Positions 15,752-23,082 of a stretch of 50,217 bases of DNA are shown here, in pieces (position 1 is the first letter of the stretch; the number at the start of each line of letters is the position of its first letter). Source of the DNA: Bacteroidota bacterium. GTDB taxonomy: Bacteria > Bacteroidota > Bacteroidia > Sphingobacteriales > Sphingobacteriaceae. A program made the translations under genes and the position numbers. The stretch covers positions 1 to 50,217 of the forward strand of contig JABDBW010000008.1 of assembly GCA_013288485.1 (NCBI GenBank), given 5' to 3'. The notes below the pieces were generated by a model. That model had not been told where the DNA came from and did no database searches. It saw only the letters and a list, made by a program, of their open reading frames with translations.

Positions 15752-17143
15752 TCATTTAACCTGCATGTGCAAAACATGCCCGATACGTCCAAAAATGAGC
15801 ATAGCGATATTAAAATAAATTACCAGCCCTGTTACATCAACCAATGTAGCAACAAATGGGGCCGAGGATGTGGCAGGATCAAAACCCAGTTTTTTTAATA
15901 CTATCGGAAGCATAGATCCCGCTAACGACCCCCAAAGCACTACCCCAATTAATGCAAAACCAACAGTAAATGCCATCAGCAACCAATTTGCGCCGTAAGC
16001 GTCACTAAATGTTGTCCATAGCGATACGCGTAAAAATCCTATTATACCTAATATAACCCCTAAAAACAATCCCGAAATAATTTCGCGGCGCATAACCCGC
16101 CACCAGTCAATAAGCCTAACTTCGCCTAATGCCATTGCCTGTATAATTAATGTCGACGCCTGCGAGCCGCTATTACCCCCGCTTGATATGATAAGCGGTA
16201 CAAAATAAGCCAGCATGGTAAGTTGCGCTAACTCTATCCCATACGATTGCATGGCAGATGTAGTGAGCATTTCACTTAAAAACAAAATAATAAGCCACCC
16301 TACCCGCTTTTTTACCAGCCTGAATAAATTAATATCCAGGTAAGGTTCGTCCAGCGCTTCTGTACCGCCAATTTTTTGAATGTCCTCGGTGTATTCCTCG
16401 TTGGCTATCCAAAGAATATCATCAACTGTAACAATACCTAATAATATATCCTCTTTATCAGTAACGGGGAGTGCCGTACGGTTATTCATCCTGAACACGT
16501 TGATGGCCTCCTCCTGCGGGTCAGTGGCTTTTAAGGCCACCAGCCTGCCGTCCATCAGCTGGCTTATTTTGGTATCGGGGTCAACCAGTAATATCTCGCG
16601 GATGCGGATATCATCCAGCAAAACTCCCCTGTCGCCCAATACATAAATAACATCAATGGTCTCTGAGTTTTTCCCATACTCGCGGATGTGCGCCAGCACC
16701 CGGTTAACATCCCAACTCTTTTTAACCGCGATGTAGTCGGGTGTCATTAAACGGCCAACGCTATCTTCAGCGTAACCCAATAGCGATAAAGCCTCTTTGC
16801 GGTCGGCTGGCGACAGATGCAGTATCAGCGCTTTAACCGCGTCGCCATGCAGCTCGCTGAATAACGAGGTACGGTCATCCGGCGGCAGTTCATTAATGAT
16901 CTCAGCTACCTTCTCACCTGAAAGTTTTTTGATGATACGCTCCTGCGTAGGAAAATCGAGTATGCGGAACACATTTACCGCGCGGTTAAGCGATAATGTT
17001 TCAATAAACTTAGGGCCATATTCCGGAAGTTCACCTATCAGTTCTTCAACGTCTGATATATTAAGGTTGTTCAGGTATTCCCGGAGTTCATTCTCATTGT
17101 TGCCCTCCAGTAACAATTCTATTTGTTCAACCATTTCTTCCAT
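15752..17143 (-). CDS. mgtE: Magnesium transporter MgtE
   Basis: MgtE is a homodimeric Mg2+ channel gated by cytoplasmic magnesium. The 463-residue protein has the N-terminal superhelical domain (LPPDDRTSLFSEL), two CBS domains (about residues 145-265; VGRLMTPDYIAVKKSW and ALPVTDKEDILLGIVTVDDI), a plug helix, and five C-terminal transmembrane helices with GGNSGSQASTLIIQAMALG. The conserved pore aspartate is seen in the last helix (LVDVTGLVIYF). It converges with the DUF3276 gene and is divergent from ychF. Confidence 0.95.
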   Translation of the reverse strand: MEEMVEQIELLLEGNNENELREYLNNLNISDVEELIGELPEYGPKFIETLSLNRAVNVFRILDFPTQERIIKKLSGEKVAEIINELPPDDRTSLFSELHGDAVKALILHLSPADRKEALSLLGYAEDSVGRLMTPDYIAVKKSWDVNRVLAHIREYGKNSETIDVIYVLGDRGVLLDDIRIREILLVDPDTKISQLMDGRLVALKATDPQEEAINVFRMNNRTALPVTDKEDILLGIVTVDDILWIANEEYTEDIQKIGGTEALDEPYLDINLFRLVKKRVGWLIILFLSEMLTTSAMQSYGIELAQLTMLAYFVPLIISSGGNSGSQASTLIIQAMALGEVRLIDWWRVMRREIISGLFLGVILGIIGFLRVSLWTTFSDAYGANWLLMAFTVGFALIGVVLWGSLAGSMLPIVLKKLGFDPATSSAPFVATLVDVTGLVIYFNIAMLIFGRIGHVLHMQVK

Positions 17144-17209
17144 GATGATTCCCGTTTTACATATTTATAAATTCTGATTAGCTGCCACAAAAGTCGTTTA
17201 TTTTTTCAA

Positions 17210-17239
17210 ATTGTAAGGTAGTATTTTCTGTTATCTTTG
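17210..17239 (+). promoter_or_regulatory. Promoter of ychF
   Basis: ATTG (17210-17213, one mismatch to TTTG) is followed after 18 bases by TATCTTTG (17232-17239), an exact TAnnTTTG. Transcription would start near 17245, about 85 bases before the ychF ATG. The leader then consists largely of the inverted word repeat at 17257-17317. Confidence 0.6.
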
Positions 17240-17256
17240 CGCCTTTTAAAGGAGAC

Positions 17257-17317
17257 AAGAATCAAGAAGCAAGAGTTAAGACTTTTCTTGATTCTTGCTT
17301 CCTGACTCTTGATTCTT
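17257..17317. repeat. Intergenic word repeat (CAAGAATCAAGAAGC) in the ychF leader
   Basis: AAGAATCAAGAAGCAAGAGT (17257-17276) is followed by the reverse-complement word twice, CTTGATTCTTGCTTC and GACTCTTGATTCTT (17287-17317). The predicted ychF transcript would carry this as a hairpin-forming leader ending 11 bases before the ATG. Confidence 0.85.
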
Positions 17318-17328
17318 AATATAATAAT

Positions 17329-18432
17329 ATGGCTTTACAATGTGGTATAGTGGGTTTACCGAACGTGGGGAAATCAACACTTTTTAATTGCTTATCAAAC
17401 GCGAAGGCGCAGGCGGCTAATTTTCCGTTTTGCACCATTGAGCCAAATGTGGGCGTAATTACCGTGCCCGATGAGCGGCTGGTTAAACTTACAGAAATAG
17501 TTAACCCTAAAAATGTGGTGCCAAATACTATTGAGATCGTTGATATAGCGGGCCTGGTTAAAGGCGCCAGCAAGGGCGAGGGTTTGGGCAACCAATTCTT
17601 AGGCAATATACGCTCAACCAACGCTATACTGCACGTTTTGCGCTGTTTTGATAATGATAATGTGATACACGTTGACGGCAGTGTAGACCCCATCCGCGAT
17701 AAAGAAATTATTGATACCGAGCTACAGCTGAAGGATCTTGATTCTATCGAAAAGAAAATACAAAAGGTTGAGAAAATGGCAAAAACCGGCGGCGACAAAG
17801 AGGCTAAAAAAACCTTTGATGTGCTTACGGTATATAAAGAGCATTTGCTGAAGGGTAAATCGGCGCGTACCGCCCCTGTTGCTGATGAGGACAAGGAATA
17901 TATTGCCGACCTTTGGCTGCTAACCGCAAAACCGGTACTATATGTTTGTAATGTTGACGAGGCCTCTGTAAATACAGGCAATGCTTATGTTGATAAAGTT
18001 AAACAGGCCGTAAAAGATGAGAACGCGGGTGTATTGGTAATATCGGCACAAATTGAGGCCGAGATAGCCGAACTGGAATCGTTCGAGGAGCGCCAACTAT
18101 TTTTGGATGACCTCGGCCTTACCGAATCGGGCGTAAACAAGCTGATAAAGGCCGCGTATAAGCTGCTTAACCTGGCCACCTATTTCACCGCGGGTGTGCA
18201 GGAAGTACGCGCGTGGACCATAACACATGGCTTTACCGCGCCCCAGGCCGCGGGCGTTATACATACCGATTTTGAGAAAGGCTTTATCCGCGCCGAAGTT
18301 ATTAAGTACGATGACTTTGTAAAGTATAATGGTTCGGAGGCCGCTATTAAAGAAGCCGGCAAATTGGGCATTGAGGGCAAAACCTATATTGTGGAGGATG
18401 GGGATGTAATGCATTTCCGGTTCAACGTCTAA
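17329..18432 (+). CDS. ychF: Redox-regulated ATPase YchF (Obg-family)
   Basis: YchF is a ribosome-associated P-loop protein of the Obg group that prefers ATP. The 367-residue protein opens MALQCGIVGLPNVGKSTLFN with the P-loop, has the DIAGLVKGASKGEGLGNQFL switch II region, the altered G4 motif NVDE in place of NKxD that accounts for the ATP preference, a coiled-coil insertion (DSIEKKIQKVEKMAK) and a C-terminal TGS domain (RAWTITHGFTAPQAAGVIHTD). It is followed by a short inverted repeat of C and G runs. Confidence 0.96.
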   Translation: MALQCGIVGLPNVGKSTLFNCLSNAKAQAANFPFCTIEPNVGVITVPDERLVKLTEIVNPKNVVPNTIEIVDIAGLVKGASKGEGLGNQFLGNIRSTNAILHVLRCFDNDNVIHVDGSVDPIRDKEIIDTELQLKDLDSIEKKIQKVEKMAKTGGDKEAKKTFDVLTVYKEHLLKGKSARTAPVADEDKEYIADLWLLTAKPVLYVCNVDEASVNTGNAYVDKVKQAVKDENAGVLVISAQIEAEIAELESFEERQLFLDDLGLTESGVNKLIKAAYKLLNLATYFTAGVQEVRAWTITHGFTAPQAAGVIHTDFEKGFIRAEVIKYDDFVKYNGSEAAIKEAGKLGIEGKTYIVEDGDVMHFRFNV

Positions 18433-18778
18433 CCCCCCAGCCCCCAGAAGGGGGGAGTAATAGCGCGTGTTGAATGATAGTTTGATATTCATTATTCTGC
18501 ATTCATTATTTTAAAATCTTTCATTTCAGGTTCTTCCAATAATTAAAGCAGCCGGTCTGGTTGTTTTATACTTTTATAACTATTCGCTGCCTCCAGGTTG
18601 TTATTTAAATTAACTTAATCGATATATTATTAAGTATATCGATAAATTGGTATAGATATTGTTAAAAGTTTAACTGTTGTATACAAACAACACCACCTCA
18701 ACTAACAATTTATCACATTTTATTTAAGGCAATTACCCGGCATTCTTATCGAATAGCCATATTATTAAAATCAACGTT
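18433..18778. other. Intergenic stretch with two palindromes
   Basis: This 346-base AT-rich space after ychF has no gene. It starts with an inverted run CCCCCAGCCCCC-AGAA-GGGGGGAG (about 18435-18458), a sequence type also hinted at 46985-47005. Further on are ATCGATATA / TATATCGAT (18618-18643, perfect 9-base arms, 8-base gap) and the palindrome TTGTATACAA (18677-18686). The last two lie 90-160 bases before the next start codon and could be operator sites. No promoter match was convincing. Confidence 0.5.
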
Positions 18779-19423
18779 ATGAGAAGGCGTTTTCTGAATT
18801 TAATTAATTACAAATTTTCGAAGATCCTTCTTATTATACTATGCCTGCCCGTAACGTCTTTTTGCCAGCTAAAGCAAGGGTCGGTTGAATATTTAAAATA
18901 CTGCAATGGTATAAATGGCCTTACTTTAGGAGCTGATATAAGTACAATACCAGGCAATAAATTAGCATTCCTTGATGGTGATAGTAAGTTTGATGCAGAC
19001 AGCTGTTTAAATTATGCGTATAAAGACACCACTACATTAAAAATGGAAAATGGCCTGGTGTTAGACATGATCGGGATACGCACCTACAAGAACAAAATAG
19101 TAAACATTTACTTGTTTTTCAAAAAATCAGATGCCTATAAATTATTATATGATTTCCTGATCTATTATGGCAATTTCACCAATAAACCTTACGAGTTTAA
19201 GGATATTTATAACTGGAACTCAAGTTCGGTGAATTTATCATTACTGTATGAAGCCCGGGTTGACATGGGCGTGGCTATTTTTACTTCTAATCAATTAAAA
19301 AGAGAAATTTTACTAATGAAAGTGCAGGCTGCAGGCAGGAGCATATTTAACAACTTTGACAAACTCCCTATTAAACCACACCCGGATGCCTTGCTCCTGA
19401 CGAATACCTCTGCAATGAATTAA
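18779..19423 (+). CDS. Secreted protein of unknown function
   Basis: The 214-residue protein has an N-terminal export signal (SKILLIILCLPVTSFCQ, cleavage probably near residue 31). The mature part has LGADISTIPGNKL, DSCLNYAYKDTTTLKM and a strand-rich region NKIVNIYLFFKKSDAYKLLYDF. It was not recognised as a named family. The pattern, an opening GLTLGADIS-x-IP followed by strands and a charged helix, resembles small periplasmic proteins that read out a stored parameter, but this is only an impression. A tRNA gene follows. Confidence 0.75.
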   Translation: MRRRFLNLINYKFSKILLIILCLPVTSFCQLKQGSVEYLKYCNGINGLTLGADISTIPGNKLAFLDGDSKFDADSCLNYAYKDTTTLKMENGLVLDMIGIRTYKNKIVNIYLFFKKSDAYKLLYDFLIYYGNFTNKPYEFKDIYNWNSSSVNLSLLYEARVDMGVAIFTSNQLKREILLMKVQAAGRSIFNNFDKLPIKPHPDALLLTNTSAMN

Positions 19424-19478
19424 TAACCTACAACCTGTACCAAATTGGGGACAAGGTTACACATGGGAGGTCCTGTAA

Positions 19479-19562
19479 AATATCGAACACGGAATATCGA
19501 ATGATGAATAATGAATTTTTTTTACTTCGTGATTCGAAATTCAGCATTCGATATTCGATATT
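19479..19562. repeat. Intergenic word repeat (ATATCGAA / TTCGATAT) before tRNA-Arg
   Basis: AATATCGAACACGGAATATCGAATGATG (19479-19506) and GAATAATGAATT are mirrored by ATTCGAAATTCAGCATTCGATATTCGATATT (ending at 19562). The two arms are about 39 bases each, with a few mismatches and a six-base T-rich centre. The right arm takes the place where the -33 box of the tRNA promoter would lie. Confidence 0.85.
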
Positions 19563-19569
19563 ATAAAAT

Positions 19570-19577
19570 TATATTTG
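19570..19577 (+). promoter_or_regulatory. -7 element of the tRNA-Arg gene
   Basis: TATATTTG, an exact TAnnTTTG match, ends 11 bases before the first base of the tRNA. This is the expected distance for a short 5' leader. The -33 region falls in the repeat arm and has only TTCG. Confidence 0.6.
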
Positions 19578-19588
19578 CATCAATAAAT

Positions 19589-19660
19589 GCTTGCGTAGTT
19601 CAACGGATAGAATTATGGTTTCCGGTACCATCGATATGAGTTCGAATCTCGTCGCGAGCA
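19589..19660 (+). tRNA. tRNA-Arg (anticodon CCG)
   Basis: The 72-base sequence folds as a full cloverleaf. The acceptor stem is GCTTGCG / CGCGAGC (seven pairs, one T-G), the D stem GTTC / GAAT, the anticodon stem ATGGT / ACCAT with loop TTCCGGT, the variable loop CGAT, and the T arm ATGAG-TTCGAAT-CTCGT. Loop positions 34-36 read CCG, so it decodes CGG arginine codons. The discriminator base is A; CCA is not encoded. It has its own promoter and a terminator. Confidence 0.95.
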
Positions 19661-19663
19661 CCC

Positions 19664-19706
19664 AGCGGGACAACACCAGTTCCTGGCCAGTTGTCCCGCT
19701 TTTATT
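19664..19706 (+). terminator. Terminator after tRNA-Arg
   Basis: AGCGGGACAAC (19664-19674) pairs perfectly with GTTGTCCCGCT (19690-19700) and is followed by TTTATTT. The loop holds a smaller CCAG / CTGG pairing. It starts 3 bases after the end of the tRNA. Confidence 0.85.
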
Positions 19707-19951
19707 TCCACTTAACTCTTTGTTAATCAGATGCGAATTACCGGACCACCCGATTCCGGCACAAGATTAAAATGTCAACCATCAGTTTTATTAATGATCC
19801 ACATCATGGTTCATATAAATGATAATCAGTTAATTTATCGATAATAGAATTGCAATTAAATCATTTCATCGGCTGCATAAATTCTGTAGTTAACTTAATT
19901 GAAAAGCAGCACTATTCAAAGTGGTCATTTCCGCATAACAAATTCAAACCA

Positions 19952-21643
19952 ATGAAAAAAGACATCAGTAACAAGGCAGGCTTTTGGATACGGTTCCTTG
20001 CAATATGGTTAGACTTTTTATTGGTATATGCAATTTTAAAAACTCTGTTTTATTCATTGCTTTTTTCATCTATTTTCATCTATTTCAATTTCCAATTCGC
20101 ATTTTTCATTTTGCTGATAGTATACTCGTCGGTATCTATTGCTTTTAAAGGACAAACTGCTGGCAAATGGTTATTAAACATAAAAGTTTACAATACTAAT
20201 GCTGAAAGCTTATCCTTTATCCGGTCAGTGTTTCGCGAAAGCATAGCAAAAATGTTTTCTGCATTGTTTTTATTCTTTGGGTTTTTATGGATCGGTTTCA
20301 CTTCAAAAAAACGAGGATGGCATGATTATTTGGCCGGTTCAATTGTTAAGAGGGGGGCCCATCCTGTAAAAAGAGTGTTCATTTGGAGAGCAGTTGCTAT
20401 TTTATCATTTATGGTTTTGTCCGGTAGTTATTTAGCAGAGACCATTCCGGGAATTTATCATTCCTGGAAAATGGAGATACCAATGGGCCGCCTTGATCTG
20501 CCGTTTTTGCACAGGCCCGCATCAAAATTAACGGAAGTCTCCAACATAAAACAGGATACCTTATTTACCTCGTGGATAAAGAAAAACAGTCAAAGCCCTG
20601 AAAACTATCTTGTCAGGATAGCGGCACATCATAAGGTTACGCTTTTAGGAGAAATGCATAGTCAAAAGGACAACCTGGTTTTTTTTAACAGTGTTATTCC
20701 TGATTTGTATTTTAAATCAGGAGTAAGATGTATCGGGATGGAGGTTATGCCAGCCTGCATGAATGAAAAAATAAAAAAGCTTGTAAATAACCGGCAATAC
20801 GATGAAACGCTTGCTATGGAAATTGCAAGAAGCCAACCCTGGCGGGGTTGGGGCGATAAGGAGTACTGGGATGTGCTGAAAACGGTTTGGGCATTAAATA
20901 AAAGCTTGCCTGTGAATGCGCCAAAAATGCGTTTGGTAGGCTTGGATGGTGATTGGGAAGGACCTAACATAGGCCTGTTGAATATAGGCGGAGATAAAAA
21001 AGGACCTGCACCATTTACAGAAAAGTTCAGAATCTTCCCTGCAATAAAAGCAATGTTGATCGCAGGTAACCGGGAGGGTATTATGGCCAACAATATTGAG
21101 CAGGAGATGATCAATAAGGGAGATAAAGGGGTGGTGCTGGTTGGGTTCGCACATACGATGCCGCAACTGGGGCGCCCGATAATTCAAAATCATAAAGTGG
21201 TTGCTGTGCAGGAGCGGATGGGAATGTTATTAGGCCAAAAATATAAAGACGATATCTTTCAGATTGAATTGTTTCAGCCGCTGGATGCAGATGTTGAGGA
21301 TAAAACTCACCCACCGCTTATGCAGCATCTTGTTGAAACCGTTATAGACAAATCAGTTGCGGGTGCCGTGGGGTTTAGTGTAAAAAACTCTCCTTTCGAG
21401 TTTATCAGGGATAGTTATTCGGAATACTTCGAATTTTATCCATCCGTTTGCTATGGTGACGTCGCAAAAGGGTTGATTTACCTTAAGCCGTTAAATAAAA
21501 TGAAACATTGTACCTGGACCGAAGACTATATCTCCAATGAAATGTTTATGAAATATAAACCCTTTTATCAGTTAATAGCTAAACAAAAATTCAACAACGC
21601 TAAAGAGGTCAATGAATATTTCAAGAAAAAGTATGCTGAATAA
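19952..21643 (+). CDS. RDD membrane domain fused to a ChaN/EreA-like (Tiki-fold) domain
   Basis: The ATG at 19952 gives 564 residues. Residues about 5-140 are an RDD domain: AGFWIRFLAIWLDFLLVYAI, a second helix, GQTAGKWLLNIKVYN, and WHDYLAGSIVKR. A further helix (about 145-165) leads to the extracytoplasmic or linker part. From about residue 205 follows a domain resembling the haem-binding ChaN / erythromycin-esterase-like group: VTLLGEMHSQKDN with the paired Glu and His, VRCIGMEVMPACMNEKI, a WRGWGDKEYWDVL stretch and VVLVGFAHTMPQLGRP. ChaN proteins bind haem; EreA-like ones are hydrolases; some Tiki-fold members are metalloproteases. Which applies is unknown. The earlier TTG at 19850 adds a region without features and was rejected. 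Confidence 0.7.
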   Translation: MKKDISNKAGFWIRFLAIWLDFLLVYAILKTLFYSLLFSSIFIYFNFQFAFFILLIVYSSVSIAFKGQTAGKWLLNIKVYNTNAESLSFIRSVFRESIAKMFSALFLFFGFLWIGFTSKKRGWHDYLAGSIVKRGAHPVKRVFIWRAVAILSFMVLSGSYLAETIPGIYHSWKMEIPMGRLDLPFLHRPASKLTEVSNIKQDTLFTSWIKKNSQSPENYLVRIAAHHKVTLLGEMHSQKDNLVFFNSVIPDLYFKSGVRCIGMEVMPACMNEKIKKLVNNRQYDETLAMEIARSQPWRGWGDKEYWDVLKTVWALNKSLPVNAPKMRLVGLDGDWEGPNIGLLNIGGDKKGPAPFTEKFRIFPAIKAMLIAGNREGIMANNIEQEMINKGDKGVVLVGFAHTMPQLGRPIIQNHKVVAVQERMGMLLGQKYKDDIFQIELFQPLDADVEDKTHPPLMQHLVETVIDKSVAGAVGFSVKNSPFEFIRDSYSEYFEFYPSVCYGDVAKGLIYLKPLNKMKHCTWTEDYISNEMFMKYKPFYQLIAKQKFNNAKEVNEYFKKKYAE

Positions 21644-21783
21644 TTTTAGCGAGGACTTAACAAAAGATTTTGGCCATAGAAGGTTTTAAACGTCACCAAG
21701 AGGCCCTAAAGTGAATTATCAAAATCAGCCAACCGCTTCAAATCGGCGATAAATTGGTTCGAAAACTGTACCTTTGGGTGCAC

Positions 21784-21818
21784 AAGCCGATAGCCTTGGT
21801 TATCGGCTTTTTTATTTT
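21784..21818 (+). terminator. Intrinsic terminator
   Basis: AAGCCGATA (21784-21792) and TATCGGCTT (21801-21809) form a perfect 9-base stem with an 8-base loop, followed by a T-rich run. It lies about 140 bases after the RDD-fusion stop. Confidence 0.8.
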
Positions 21819-21927
21819 ATCAATCGGTAATCCCATCCCCGCTATTTCAAAAGTTATTAACAATTCTTAATTTTTCCACAATACATTAAGTTAATTTCCG
21901 CTAAATGCGGGGGTAATATGGCGGCGG

Positions 21928-21935
21928 TACTTTTG
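21928..21935 (+). promoter_or_regulatory. -7 element of the phosphatase-like gene
   Basis: TACTTTTG is an exact TAnnTTTG match, 22 bases before the ATG at 21958. No TTTG box is found at 17-23 bases upstream. Confidence 0.45.
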
Positions 21936-21957
21936 TGCAGGTTTAAATCATTACCCT

Positions 21958-23076
21958 ATGAAAAATTTGATCCTGTTATTGCTTGCCGCCGGCCTTTGCA
22001 CGCCACTGGCCGCGCAACCCCTAAAAACCAAAAATGTGATCATTGTAACGCTGGATGGCCTTCGCTGGCAGGAGTTTTACCGCGGCGCCGATTCAGCATT
22101 GATCAACTCTAAATTTACCGACGATAAACCCGCCGTACAAAAACAGTTCTGGGCTGCCTCGGTAACTGACAGAAGAAAACTGCTGTTCCCGTTTATATGG
22201 TCGACTGTGGTGCAGGACGGGCAGCTTTATGGCAACCGCGACGTGGGCAGCCGAGACGAAGTAGCCAACCGGTACTCGCTCTCCTATCCCGGCTACAACG
22301 AACTATTCACCGGTTTCCCCGACCCGCGCATCAACAGCAATAACGCGGTGTGCAACCCCAACATAAACTTATTAGAGTATATTAATCAACAAAAGGGATT
22401 TGAAAACAAAGTGGCTGTATTTGCTTCGTGGGAGAGGTTTACGCAGATACTGAATGTAAAGCGTTCGGGCCTGCTGGTAAATGCGGGCTTTATGGACCTT
22501 AATCTGCCCGGCATGAACGACCGTATAAAATATCTCGACGAAATGCAGCGCAAAGCGCCCCATTATTTGGGAGACTCTACACGCATAGATTTTTTAACCT
22601 TTGAATTTGCAAAAGAGTATTTAAAACAATGCCAGCCGCGGGTACTGTACCTGGCTTTTGATGAAACCGACGAGATGGCACATGCCGGTTACTATAAATT
22701 CTACCTCGATCGTGCCCACCAGGAAGACGCTTATATACAAGAATTATGGGAATACTTGCAAAGCAATCCCGTTTACAAAGATAAAACTACGCTAATTATT
22801 ACCTGCGACCATGGCCGTGGAGACGCGAACCTGGCAAACTGGCGCGATCACGGGCCATTTATAGCCCCGCATTCTGAACAAACCTGGTTTGCCATTTTAG
22901 GCCCCGATACCCCCTCCCTGGGCGAAATGAAATCAGGCGCGATCACTTATCATAAGCAATTGGCTCAAACTATTGCCAAACTACTGGGCCTCGATTTTAA
23001 AGCAGCCGCCGGGCATGAAGTCGGCGATGCTATCAGCGGTGTTACCGGCATGCAGTGGTTAGGCGCAGCAAGATAA
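21958..23076 (+). CDS. Secreted alkaline-phosphatase-superfamily hydrolase
   Basis: The 372-residue protein has a signal peptide (MKNLILLLLAAGLCTPLAAQ). The mature domain begins NVIIVTLDGLRWQEFYRG, with the metal aspartate at 33. LSYPGYNELFTG follows, with Ser109 in the place of the nucleophilic Thr/Ser. Further metal sites appear in FDETDEMAH and in TCDHGRGD...WRDHGPF. This is the pattern of type I phosphodiesterase / sulfatase-like enzymes of the AlkP superfamily. The exact substrate (phosphomonoester, diester or sulfate) cannot be read. The gene ends 6 bases from the stop of the convergent dehydrogenase gene, with no room for a separate terminator. Confidence 0.85.
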   Translation: MKNLILLLLAAGLCTPLAAQPLKTKNVIIVTLDGLRWQEFYRGADSALINSKFTDDKPAVQKQFWAASVTDRRKLLFPFIWSTVVQDGQLYGNRDVGSRDEVANRYSLSYPGYNELFTGFPDPRINSNNAVCNPNINLLEYINQQKGFENKVAVFASWERFTQILNVKRSGLLVNAGFMDLNLPGMNDRIKYLDEMQRKAPHYLGDSTRIDFLTFEFAKEYLKQCQPRVLYLAFDETDEMAHAGYYKFYLDRAHQEDAYIQELWEYLQSNPVYKDKTTLIITCDHGRGDANLANWRDHGPFIAPHSEQTWFAILGPDTPSLGEMKSGAITYHKQLAQTIAKLLGLDFKAAAGHEVGDAISGVTGMQWLGAAR

Positions 23077-23082
23077 GGCTTG

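Larger units (their letters stand above)
21644..21957. other. Intergenic stretch without a gene
   Basis: The 314 bases between the RDD-fusion gene and the phosphatase-like gene hold a terminator (21784-21818) and a -7 promoter box (21928-21935), listed separately. The first 140 bases show no gene; a GGTTCGAAA stretch at 21756 resembles a tRNA T arm but has no partner stems. Confidence 0.5.

Noticed and set aside
15701..15898. A 65-residue plus-strand frame between DUF3276 and mgtE
   Set aside because: It starts in the terminator stem and overlaps the end of mgtE.
17316..17981. A 221-residue serine-rich frame on the minus strand opposite ychF
   Set aside because: Its serine-rich composition is the typical antisense shadow of a gene; ychF is certain on the plus strand.
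21751..21781. T-arm-like stretch GGTTCGAAA suggesting a tRNA fragment or attachment site
   Set aside because: The arms do not pair well, no acceptor or anticodon stem is present, and no integrase is near.
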